Shown: positions 1 through 5,883, numbered from the stretch's first letter. The stretch is DNA of 6,726 nucleotides from Solirubrobacterales bacterium (GCA_015655225.1 JAATFK010000550.1:1-6726), one strand, 5' to 3'. The notes: generated by a model from the letters alone, not told the origin. Numbers and translations: made by a program.

Positions 1-830
1 GCTCGGCCTCGTCCTCGGTGGCGCGGTGAAGAGCCACGGCACCGCCAAGGTGGCCGGTAAGGAGGTGAAGCTGGGCGACTACTACGGCAAGCGCTCCCTC
101 ACCGCCGGCGAGACGGTCCTCGAGGTCAGTCCCTCGACCTCGAGGACCGTCTCGCCGGGGCGAGATCGTCGGCGTCGCCGGCCTCGTCGGCTCCGGCAAG
201 GCCGAGCTGGGCCTCGCGCTCGGCGGGGCGATCCCCAGCTCCGGCAGCGCGAAGGTGCTCGGCCACACGGTCGACCTCTCGAATCCCCGCGCCGCGATCG
301 CCGGCGGGATCGGCTTCGTGCCCGACGACCGCAAGCGCTCGGCGCTGCTGCCGACGCGCAGCGTGGCGGAGAACTTCTCCGTCGCCTGGGCCGGCCAGCT
401 GACGCGGCGTGGAATCCTCGACATCCGCGCCGAGCGCCGCCGCGTGCGCGAGGCGATCGAGCGCTACGGCGTCGTCACCGCCTCGCCGCAGAGCCGCATC
501 ACGACCCTCTCCGGCGGCAACCAGCAGAAGGTCGTGCTCGGGCGCGTGTTCGCGCGCGGGCTCGACGTCTACGTGCTGAGCGAGCCGACGCGCGGGATCG
601 ACATCGGCGCCAAGAGCGAGATCTACCGGCTGATGCAGGAGCTGGCGGCGCAGGGGGCGGGGATCGTGATCATCTCGTCCGAGCTGCCGGAGCTGCTCGG
701 GATCGCCGATCGGATCGTCGTCTTCCATCGCGGCGAGATCCGCGGCGAGTTCGACGCGAAGGGCCTCGAGGAGGAGGCCGTCGCGCACGTCGCGATCACC
801 GGCGTGCCCATGGAGCAAGCAGCAGCATGA
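1..830 (+). CDS. Sugar-type ABC transporter ATP-binding protein (RbsA/MglA-like), C-terminal part, apparently frameshifted
   Basis: Energises a periplasmic-binding-protein importer at the inner face of the membrane. The 5' end lies outside the window. Two frames are needed: frame 2 carries the piece ending GETVLEV (up to about 127), and frame 3 carries the second nucleotide-binding domain from GEIVGVAG (about 159) to the TGA at 828-830. Visible in frame 3: a degenerate Walker A, GLVGSGKAEL (180-209, Ala where Ser/Thr is normal); PDDRKR; the signature LSGGNQQK (507-530); a Walker B-like VYVLSEPTRGID (567-602); and SSELPE in the H-loop region (675-692). These are typical of the second domain of fused two-domain sugar ABC ATPases. 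The usual 15-20 residues between LEV and GEIV are shortened and out of frame, and a 23-bp inverted repeat sits exactly there. The break may be a sequencing/assembly fault or a real pseudogene. The permease follows after 22 nt. Family assignment is firm; the substrate is unknown. Confidence 0.85.
105..158. repeat. Perfect 23-bp inverted repeat with 8-nt loop at the ATPase frame break
   Basis: Positions 105-127 are the exact reverse complement of 136-158, separated by agtccctc (128-135). The left arm makes coding sense as AGETVLEV, the expected lead-in to the second ATPase domain. The right arm occupies the place where the strand leading into GEIVGVAG should be, and the frame changes across it. 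This looks like a fold-back copy of the left arm replacing native sequence, by template switching or as a library or assembly artefact. Confidence 0.9.
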
Positions 831-842
831 CCACCCTCGGAC

Positions 843-847
843 GGAGA
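843..847 (+). promoter_or_regulatory. Ribosome binding site deciding the permease GTG start
   Basis: GGAGA lies 5 nt before the GTG at 853. It supports this start over the ATG at 827 (in another frame), which opens only a nine-codon ORF. Confidence 0.6.
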
Positions 848-852
848 CCCTC

Positions 853-1959
853 GTGACCAGCGACTCACCTGCGACGCCTGTCGCTGACCCCACCGCCGAC
901 GTGCCCACGACCCGCGCGGCCGCACCGCCGCAGCCGCTCTGGCGGCGGCTGTCGCTCGGCCGCTACACCGGCGTCGTGGTGGCGTTGATCGCGGTCTGCG
1001 TCTACCTCTCGATCACGCAGGACGTGTTCCTGACGTGGGACAACTTCACCAACATCGTGAAGGCCAACAGCGTGATCTTCGTGCTCGCGATCGGCGCGAC
1101 GTTCGTGATCATCTCGGCCGGCCTCGACCTCTCGACCGCGTCGGCGACGACCGCCAGCGCGATGATCCTCGGCCTGACCCTCCAGGGTGGCTGGGGGATC
1201 GTGCCGTCGTTGATCGTGACACTGCTGTTCGGCGTCTTCCTCGGCTTCCTCAACGGCGTGACGATCACGCGGCTGAAGATCTCGTTCCTGGTCGTGACGC
1301 TGGGGACGCTGTCGATCTACCAGAGCTTCGCGCTCGTCGTCTACGGCGGCACCTCGATCACGGTCTTCGGCAGACCGGGCTTCAACACGATCGGCGACTT
1401 CGTCAACCACGGCATCGGGCCGTTCCCGATCCTGATGGTGTTCGACGTGATCCTGCTGCTGCTCGCCGGCGGCGTGCTGCGCTACACCGGCTTCGGCCGC
1501 GCGCTGTTCGCGGTCGGCTCGAACCCGGAGGCGGCGCGGCTCAACGGCATCAACGTCGGCCGCGTCGTCCTGATCGCCTACGTCCTCGCCGGCCTCGCCG
1601 CCGGCCTCGCGAGCGTGATCCAGGTCGGCCGGCTGACGAGCGCGTCCTCGACCTCGGACCCGACGCTGCTGCTGACGGTCCTCGCCGCCGTGCTGATCGG
1701 CGGCACCGCCTACACCGGCGGGGAGGGCGGCGTCTTCGGCACGCTGATCGGCGTCCTCTTCCTCGGCGTGATCCAGAACGGGCTCACGCTGACGAACGTC
1801 TCGACCTTCTGGCAGGGAACCGTCAGCGGCGTGATCCTCGTCGCCGCGGTCGGCCTCGGCGTGCTGCGCGACCGCGGCTTCAGCATGCGGCTGAGACGCA
1901 CGGCCGTCGCCCCGTCGAGATTGCCAGAGCCACCCGGTCAGGCGGGCGCGCCCGCCTAG
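853..1959 (+). CDS. ABC transporter permease, RbsC/BPD_transp_2 family
   Basis: Membrane channel subunit of a ribose/sugar-type importer, 368 aa, a normal to slightly long size for the family. The first 36 residues are a polar, Pro/Ala/Thr-rich cytoplasmic tail. Hydrophobic segments follow at about 38-56, 72-90, 98-112, 116-136, 143-163, 191-209, 237-258, 271-286, 293-310 and 320-338. Family landmarks: GLDLSTAS (90-97, usually GIDLSVGS), SNPEAARLNGI (223-233, the cytoplasmic loop that contacts the ATPase) and GGTAYTGGEGGVFGTLIG (283-300). The GTG start has GGAGA 5 nt upstream. The stop lies 128 nt before the binding-protein gene, and the ATPase gene ends 22 nt upstream, so ATPase and permease are probably one transcript. 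Arg codons are mostly CGC/CGG, with 3 AGA of 17. The transported compound cannot be told; many members of this family carry sugars, some carry nucleosides or other small molecules. Confidence 0.93.
   Translation: MTSDSPATPVADPTADVPTTRAAAPPQPLWRRLSLGRYTGVVVALIAVCVYLSITQDVFLTWDNFTNIVKANSVIFVLAIGATFVIISAGLDLSTASATTASAMILGLTLQGGWGIVPSLIVTLLFGVFLGFLNGVTITRLKISFLVVTLGTLSIYQSFALVVYGGTSITVFGRPGFNTIGDFVNHGIGPFPILMVFDVILLLLAGGVLRYTGFGRALFAVGSNPEAARLNGINVGRVVLIAYVLAGLAAGLASVIQVGRLTSASSTSDPTLLLTVLAAVLIGGTAYTGGEGGVFGTLIGVLFLGVIQNGLTLTNVSTFWQGTVSGVILVAAVGLGVLRDRGFSMRLRRTAVAPSRLPEPPGQAGAPA
1941..1956. repeat. 16-bp perfect GC palindrome at the permease stop codon
   Basis: ggcgggcgcgcccgcc equals its own reverse complement and abuts the TAG at 1957-1959. 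As RNA it gives a 6-bp stem with a CGCG loop. There is no T-run, so it is not a clear terminator. It may protect or pause the permease mRNA end. Confidence 0.45.
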
Positions 1960-2087
1960 CGGCACGCGCCCCGGCCGCCGTCGCACCGCGGCCGTCCCCA
2001 CCCAGCTTCGCCATCACCTCCGCGCCCGATCCCGGCGGGCGGGGAGCCCTCGCACCCCGATCGCCGTTTTCCTGAGGAGGAACAGCA
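1960..2087. other. Intercistronic region between permease and binding-protein genes
   Basis: 128 nt without a gene. It contains a second hairpin (1972-1978 pairing with 1988-1994, 7 bp, 9-nt loop) and ends in a strong Shine-Dalgarno, GAGGAGG at 2074-2080, 7 nt before the GTG at 2088. No convincing -35/-10 pair is visible. Stem-loops between importer genes often set unequal expression, with the binding protein made in excess; that role here is inference. Confidence 0.5.
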
Positions 2088-3170
2088 GTGAACAAGAAGC
2101 TTCCCGTCCTCGCCGTGACGGTCGCCGCCGCGTTCGGCGTCGCCGCCTGCGGCAGCTCCAGCAGCGACAACAGCAGCAGCAGCGGGTCGAGCAGCGCGTC
2201 GACCTCCAGCAGCGACGGTGCCAGCACGACCGCCGCGAAGACGAGCGACCCGCAGAGAGTCGCCTACTCGAGCCCGGTCGCCGCGCAGCCGGGCCAGCAG
2301 GACATCGCGTTCGGCTTCGGCGCCGCCGCGAAGGGCCTCGGCTGGTCCTCGTCGGTCCTGGACGCGAACCTCTCGGCCGACAGACAGGTCTCCGACATCG
2401 CGACGATGCTGACCCAGAAGGACACCGGGATCGCGAGCTGGACGCTCGACCCGGGCGCCGCCGCCGGCGCCTACGGCCAGGCGAGAGCCGCGAACGTCCC
2501 CGTGATCGGCGTCAACTCGACGGGCACGGGCGTCACCGCGACGGTGTGGTGGCAGCTCAACAGATGCACCTCCGACGGTCCTGTCGCGCAGACCGCCCAG
2601 TACATCGCGAGAGCGAGACCGGGCGCCAGAGTGATCGTCATCGGCGGCCCGCCCGTGCCCTCGATTCAGGCGTACGTGACGTGCTTCAGAGCGGCCGCCA
2701 GAACCGCCGGCCTGAACATCGTCAACGAGACCGACAACACGAGAGACACCTCGGCGGCGGCGCAGCCGATCGCGTCGGACCTGCTGACGAGAAACCCGGA
2801 CGTGGACGCGATCTGGAGCTACAACGACGCCTCCGCGATCGGCGTCTCGGCGGCTGTCACGGCGGCGAACAAGACGGTCTACACCGACTCCAGAAGAAGC
2901 GGCATCATCGTCACCGGCCAGAACGGCGACGCGGACGCGATCGCGGCCGTCAGATCGGGCCGCCTGACCGGCACGTGGGACACCGACCCGGTCGCGACCG
3001 GCTGGGCCGTCATCAGACTGATGAGCGACTACATCGGCGCGAACAGAATGAGCAACCCGCCGAGAGAGCTGGTCGTCAGATCTGACTTCTGGACGAGCTC
3101 GAACATCGACAGATACGTGGCGCCGCGCTCGCGTCAGTTCACGCTCGACAACCTGCCGCTCGTCAACTAG
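2088..3170 (+). CDS. Substrate-binding lipoprotein of a sugar-type ABC importer (periplasmic-binding protein type 1, Peripla_BP_4-like)
   Basis: 360 aa. Captures the ligand outside the membrane and hands it to the permease/ATPase pair upstream. The N-terminus is a lipoprotein signal: MNKK, a hydrophobic stretch (5-20) and lipobox VAAC at 18-21, so Cys21 is the predicted lipidated residue. A flexible Ser/Thr-rich linker follows (22-53), then the two-lobed domain. Matches to the LacI/RbsB-like fold include a VPVIGVNS strand (137-144), RVIVIGGPP (181-189), DAIWSYNDASAIG (240-252) and IIVTGQNGDADAIAAVRSG (273-291). Cys160 and Cys199 are the only other cysteines and could form a disulfide. The GTG start follows a strong GAGGAGG (2074-2080). 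Odd feature: 19 of 22 Arg codons are AGA, although the other codons are as GC-rich as the neighbours. A large hairpin follows the stop. The ligand is unknown. Confidence 0.93.
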   Translation: MNKKLPVLAVTVAAAFGVAACGSSSSDNSSSSGSSSASTSSSDGASTTAAKTSDPQRVAYSSPVAAQPGQQDIAFGFGAAAKGLGWSSSVLDANLSADRQVSDIATMLTQKDTGIASWTLDPGAAAGAYGQARAANVPVIGVNSTGTGVTATVWWQLNRCTSDGPVAQTAQYIARARPGARVIVIGGPPVPSIQAYVTCFRAAARTAGLNIVNETDNTRDTSAAAQPIASDLLTRNPDVDAIWSYNDASAIGVSAAVTAANKTVYTDSRRSGIIVTGQNGDADAIAAVRSGRLTGTWDTDPVATGWAVIRLMSDYIGANRMSNPPRELVVRSDFWTSSNIDRYVAPRSRQFTLDNLPLVN

Positions 3171-3180
3171 CGACGCGGCT

Positions 3181-3248
3181 GACCCGGCGGCGCACCCGAT
3201 CGGACGGGCGGGAACCCGATGATCCCGCCCGTCCGGCGCTGCCGGGTC
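3181..3248 (+). terminator. Large two-tier hairpin after the binding-protein gene, likely terminator
   Basis: Inner stem: 3201-3213 pairs perfectly with 3223-3235 (13 bp, 9-nt loop). Outer stem: 3181-3193 pairs with 3236-3248 (12 Watson-Crick pairs and one G-T). The tiers are joined by a 7-nt one-sided bulge at 3194-3200. The bulge sequence acccgat recurs as the first seven loop bases (3214-3220). Only a weak TT follows, so termination would rest on the stem, as is common in high-GC actinobacteria. It lies between the TAG at 3168-3170 and the hydrolase Shine-Dalgarno at 3263, and would separate the transporter transcript from the enzymes or stabilise its 3' end. Confidence 0.7.
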
Positions 3249-3262
3249 TTGCGCTCGCGCCC

Positions 3263-3269
3263 GAGGAGG
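3263..3269 (+). promoter_or_regulatory. Ribosome binding site of the alpha/beta hydrolase gene
   Basis: GAGGAGG ends 5 nt before the ATG at 3275, a strong site that fixes the start. Confidence 0.7.
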
Positions 3270-3274
3270 CTTCG

Positions 3275-4144
3275 ATGAGCAGCTACCTGACGACCGCCGA
3301 CGGGGTGCGGCTACGCTACCGCGACGTCGGCACCGGCCCGAGCCCGGTCCTGCTCGTCCACGGCTGGAAGGGCTCCCACCGGCTGTGGGACAAGACGGTC
3401 CTGTCGCTGCGCGCGCGGGGACGGCGCGTGGTCGCGTACGACCTGCGGGGGATGGGGGAGTCCGACAAGCCCGGCTCCGGCTACGACTTCGAGCGGATGG
3501 CCTCCGACGTGGGGACCGTGATCGACCAGCTGGAGCTGGAGGACGTGACGCTCGTCGGCTGGTCGATGGGCTGCACCGTCGCGCTCAGCTACCTGCACGG
3601 CGGCGGCGCGAAGGTCGGCCGGCTCGTGCTGCTGAACGGACCGCTGCGGCTGACGCAGGCACCCGACTTCCCCCACGCGATGCCCGCCGCGCAGTTCGAC
3701 GGCTACATCGCGGACCTGGTGGCGCGCTGGCCCGCGAGCGAGGAGGAGTTCCAGCGCGCGACGCTGCTGGAGGAGTCCCAGCCGCTGGTCGACCTGCTCT
3801 ACGGGATCGCGCTGCAGACGCCGCTGGACGTGGCGGTCGCGATCGTCCGCGCGCAGGCGCTGCTCGACCTGCGCGGGGTCGTGGAGACGCTGCGGGTCCC
3901 GGTGCTGGCGGCGTACAGCGACCACGACCCCTATTACCCGACCTCGCTCGCCGACTGGATCGCCGAGCACGCGCCCGACGGCCAGCGGGCGGAGCTGCAC
4001 GCCAGCGCGCACGCGACGCCGTTGGAGGAGCCCGAGGCCCTGGCCGACGCGATCGAGCGCTTCGCCGCCTCGCGGCCGGGGCGCGGCGCCAGCGCGACCA
4101 CCGGTGGGGCCTCCGCCGCCGGCCCCGCCGGCGACGCCTCCTAA
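3275..4144 (+). CDS. Alpha/beta-fold hydrolase
   Basis: 289 aa, a cytoplasmic hydrolase with no signal peptide, about the usual length for esterases, enol-lactonases and C-C hydrolases of this fold. Visible: VLLVHGW oxyanion-hole segment (25-31), VVAYDLRGMGESDKP (52-66), nucleophile elbow GWSMG with Ser97 (95-99), acid residue most likely Asp218 in the SDHDPYYP stretch, and catalytic His246 before EEPEALADAIERF, the usual C-terminal helix. The triad is complete. The cap region (about 130-195) is not diagnostic of a substrate. The last 20 residues are a low-complexity Gly/Ala/Ser tail. It follows the transporter's terminator-like hairpin by 26 nt and precedes a promoter-like patch, so it may be partly read-through from the transporter or separately transcribed. 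Arginines are CGN; I saw no AGA. Possible roles are ester, lactone or amide hydrolysis in the same catabolic route. The reaction is unknown. Confidence 0.9.
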   Translation: MSSYLTTADGVRLRYRDVGTGPSPVLLVHGWKGSHRLWDKTVLSLRARGRRVVAYDLRGMGESDKPGSGYDFERMASDVGTVIDQLELEDVTLVGWSMGCTVALSYLHGGGAKVGRLVLLNGPLRLTQAPDFPHAMPAAQFDGYIADLVARWPASEEEFQRATLLEESQPLVDLLYGIALQTPLDVAVAIVRAQALLDLRGVVETLRVPVLAAYSDHDPYYPTSLADWIAEHAPDGQRAELHASAHATPLEEPEALADAIERFAASRPGRGASATTGGASAAGPAGDAS

Positions 4145-4145
4145 A

Positions 4146-4193
4146 AGGTCACTTTATTTATTCGTTGACACCGTGACCTGACGTGAGGACACT
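4146..4193 (+). promoter_or_regulatory. Probable promoter and operator-like repeat before the dehydrogenase gene
   Basis: An AT-rich island in otherwise very GC-rich DNA. TTGACA at 4165-4170 is a perfect -35 hexamer. At 17-bp spacing lies GACACT (4188-4193), a weak -10 keeping the A2 and T6 positions, which would place the start of RNA at about 4200, on the ATG itself. A 7-bp inverted repeat, aggtcac (4146-4152) and gtgacct (4173-4179), flanks the -35, and cgtga recurs 10 bp apart (4172-4176, 4182-4186). These could be regulator sites, plausibly for the GntR protein encoded downstream; this is inference. Confidence 0.5.
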
Positions 4194-4199
4194 GCCGCG

Positions 4200-5087
4200 A
4201 TGGCATCCATGAGCGAAGCGAACCACGGTCCCGTCGTCGGCTGGGTCGGCCTCGGCGAGATGGGCCTCCCGATGGCCGGCAACCTCGTCGCCGCCGGCCA
4301 CGCCGTCGTCGGCTACGACATGGACCCCGCGAGAGTCGCGGCGGCCGCCGAGCGAGGGGTGCAGGAGGCGGCCTCGCTGGCCGCGCTCGTCGCCCGCGCC
4401 GACGTGCTCGTCACGATGCTGCGCACCGGCGCGCAGACGGAGGCGCTGCTGCTCGGCGACGACGGCCTCGCCGCGCTCGGCGCCTCCGGCGACGTGATCG
4501 TGATGAGCACGATGGAGCCGATCTCGATGCGCTCCCTCGCGGCGACCGCCGCCACGCGCGGCCTGACCGTCCTCGACGTCCCCGTCAGCGGCGGCGTGCG
4601 CGGCGCCGAGGCGGCGACGCTCTCGATCATGGCCTCCGGCCCGGCCGACGGCCTCACGCGGGTTCGCCCGCTGCTCGAGGTCCTCGGCGCGCGGGTGCAC
4701 GTCCTCGGCGACGAGGCCGGCATGAGCCAGGCGGCGAAGCTCGCCAACCAGGTGATGATGGCCGTCGCGATCGCGGGCACCTACGAGGCGCTCGCGCTCG
4801 CCGCCGACTACGGGCTGACGGACGCCGACCCGGTGATCGCGGCCGTCGGCGACGGCACCGGCGCGAGCTGGCCGCTGGCACACTGGGACTGGATGCGCAG
4901 CCTCTGGGAGGAGTACGAGCCGAACAACGCGCTCGACATCCTCGACAAGGACCTCAAGGCCGTGATGGCCGCCGTCGCCGACCGGGGCGCCGCGATGCCG
5001 GTCACGGAGGCGACCTTCGCGCGCCTCACCGAGCTGTGGGACGGAATGCGCGCGGCGGCGGCCGTACGGCGCGGGGAGGCGGCGTGA
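4200..5087 (+). CDS. NAD(P)-dependent beta-hydroxyacid dehydrogenase (3-hydroxyisobutyrate dehydrogenase / tartronate semialdehyde reductase family)
   Basis: 295 aa, the usual family length. Interconverts a short beta-hydroxyacid and its semialdehyde with NAD(P) in the cytoplasm. Visible: Rossmann nucleotide loop GWVGLGEMGLPMAGNL (14-29); Asp at the end of beta-2 in GYDMD, which favours NAD(H) over NADP(H); substrate loop DVPVSGGVRGAEAATLSIMAS near 126-146; catalytic Lys180 in GMSQAAKLANQ; and the C-terminal NALDILDKDLKAV helix. All signature positions are kept. Two starts are possible: ATG 4200 and ATG 4209. GAGGA (4185-4189), 10 nt upstream, favours 4200, which also fits a leaderless start from the promoter at 4165-4193. 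It converges with the GntR gene, with 26 nt between stops. Specific members act in valine catabolism, glyoxylate/allantoin use and glucarate use. The neighbourhood does not decide among them. Confidence 0.92.
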   Translation: MASMSEANHGPVVGWVGLGEMGLPMAGNLVAAGHAVVGYDMDPARVAAAAERGVQEAASLAALVARADVLVTMLRTGAQTEALLLGDDGLAALGASGDVIVMSTMEPISMRSLAATAATRGLTVLDVPVSGGVRGAEAATLSIMASGPADGLTRVRPLLEVLGARVHVLGDEAGMSQAAKLANQVMMAVAIAGTYEALALAADYGLTDADPVIAAVGDGTGASWPLAHWDWMRSLWEEYEPNNALDILDKDLKAVMAAVADRGAAMPVTEATFARLTELWDGMRAAAAVRRGEAA

Positions 5088-5104
5088 CCGGCTCGCGGGT
5101 TCGC

Positions 5105-5126
5105 GTTCGGCGCTCAGCCGCCGAGC
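5105..5126. terminator. Possible bidirectional terminator hairpin between convergent genes
   Basis: 5105-5112 pairs with 5119-5126 (8 bp including one G-T), loop ctcagc, overlapping the stop codon and last codons of the GntR gene. There is no T-run. Position between two converging genes is the main argument. Confidence 0.3.
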
Positions 5127-5836
5127 CCGAAGTACGTCACGAAGTAGGCGAGGTGCCGGCGCATCGCCTCCTGCGCGCCGGCCGCGTCGCCGGCCGCGAC
5201 GGCGTCGACGATCTCGTCCAGGTGGGCGAGCATCTGCGGCGGGTCGACCTGCTGCACGTCGTCGCCGAAACGGCGGAAGGCGGTCGTCGTCGCGCCGGCG
5301 AAGCCGATCAGCAGCGGGTTGTGCGAGCAGTCGGCGAGCACGCGGTGGAAGGCGACGTCGCAGGCGAGCACTTCCTCCGGAGCGGTCGGCAGCGCCTCCG
5401 GATCGGGCGCGACCGCCCGCAGGCGCGCCAGGTCCTCGGCGGTGCGGTGGCGTGCGGCGGTGCTGGCGCTGCGCAGCTCGAGGTCGTAGCGGACCGCGAA
5501 CAGCTGCGCGTACGTCAGGGTTCTCATGCTGAGCGAGAGCGTGATCGCCTCCGCGACCGAGGTGTCGAGCTGGCGCAGCGACAGCTCGGCCACGCGGTAG
5601 CCGCCGGTGCGCCCGCGCGAGGAGACGAGCACGTGGTCGGCGCGCAGCGTGCGCAGCGCCTCGCGGACGGTCGGGCGGCTGACGCCGTACATCGTCGCCA
5701 TCTCCTGCTCGCTCGGCAGCCGGTCGCCGCTCGCGAGCGTGCCGTCGAGGATCGACTCGCGGATGCTCGCGGCGATCTGCTCGGGCGCCGACTGGACGCG
5801 CCGGCCGGCGAGCGGGGAGCTGGGACGATCCGGCAT
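5114..5836 (-). CDS. GntR-family transcriptional regulator, FadR subfamily (FCD domain)
   Basis: 240 aa. Binds DNA as a dimer and responds to a small organic acid or similar effector. The N-terminal winged helix-turn-helix covers about 16-85, with the family core PSEQEMATMYGVSRPTVREALRTL starting at 41 and the wing SSRGRTGGYRV (72-82). The all-helical FCD domain covers about 90-235 and keeps the usual metal/ligand set: Asp160 and His164 (ACDVAFHRVL), His205 (LAHLDEIVDAV) and His228 (AMRRHLAYF). The ATG at 5834-5836 has no clear Shine-Dalgarno, but a TACAAT -10-like hexamer stands 7 nt upstream, which suggests leaderless translation. It is divergent from the hydantoinase gene (47 nt between starts) and convergent with the dehydrogenase, the classic place for a local regulator. 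Likely targets are its own shared intergenic region and perhaps the 4146-4193 promoter. The effector is unknown. Confidence 0.94.
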   Translation of the reverse strand: MPDRPSSPLAGRRVQSAPEQIAASIRESILDGTLASGDRLPSEQEMATMYGVSRPTVREALRTLRADHVLVSSRGRTGGYRVAELSLRQLDTSVAEAITLSLSMRTLTYAQLFAVRYDLELRSASTAARHRTAEDLARLRAVAPDPEALPTAPEEVLACDVAFHRVLADCSHNPLLIGFAGATTTAFRRFGDDVQQVDPPQMLAHLDEIVDAVAAGDAAGAQEAMRRHLAYFVTYFGLGG

Positions 5837-5883
5837 CCGTTCAATTGTAAGCGGATTTGCCTTTTGCGGGTCCGGGGTGCGGC
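5837..5883. promoter_or_regulatory. Divergent intergenic region with a minus-strand -10 for the GntR gene
   Basis: 47 nt, with an AT-rich core at 5840-5865. On the minus strand 5849-5844 reads TACAAT, five of six matches to the bacterial -10. No good -35 is visible. RNA would start about 7 nt on, at the ATG of the regulator. The core contains the self-complementary caattg (5842-5847), which could be the centre of an operator, but longer symmetry is poor. No convincing plus-strand promoter is seen. GGGG at 5874-5877 is a plausible weak ribosome site, 6 nt before the GTG at 5884. Confidence 0.5.

Noticed and set aside
150..165. Programmed ribosomal frameshift at the GGGG run
   Set aside because: No slippery heptamer with a downstream stimulator is seen, and the segment is also shortened and palindromic, which fits a rearrangement or artefact better.
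26..856. Full-length frame-2 protein at the left end
   Set aside because: After about position 158 the product turns into Arg-rich nonsense, while frame 3 carries the ATPase motifs. Only its first part belongs to the ATPase gene.
865..2001. Long minus-strand open frame opposite the permease
   Set aside because: Its product is dominated by Arg, Asp, Glu and His with no domain, as expected of the complement of GC-rich coding DNA. The plus-strand frame has clear permease motifs.
2151..2245. Repetitive AGC/TCC-rich tract early in the binding-protein gene
   Set aside because: It encodes the flexible Ser/Thr linker common after lipoboxes of actinobacterial lipoproteins; it is not a regulatory repeat.
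4209..4211. Alternative ATG start of the dehydrogenase
   Set aside because: It is possible, but GAGGA is 19 nt away and the promoter geometry points to 4200.
5857..5859. TTG as an upstream start for the hydantoinase gene
   Set aside because: It would add nine residues before the conserved N-terminus, with no ribosome site upstream; GTG 5884 fits the family.
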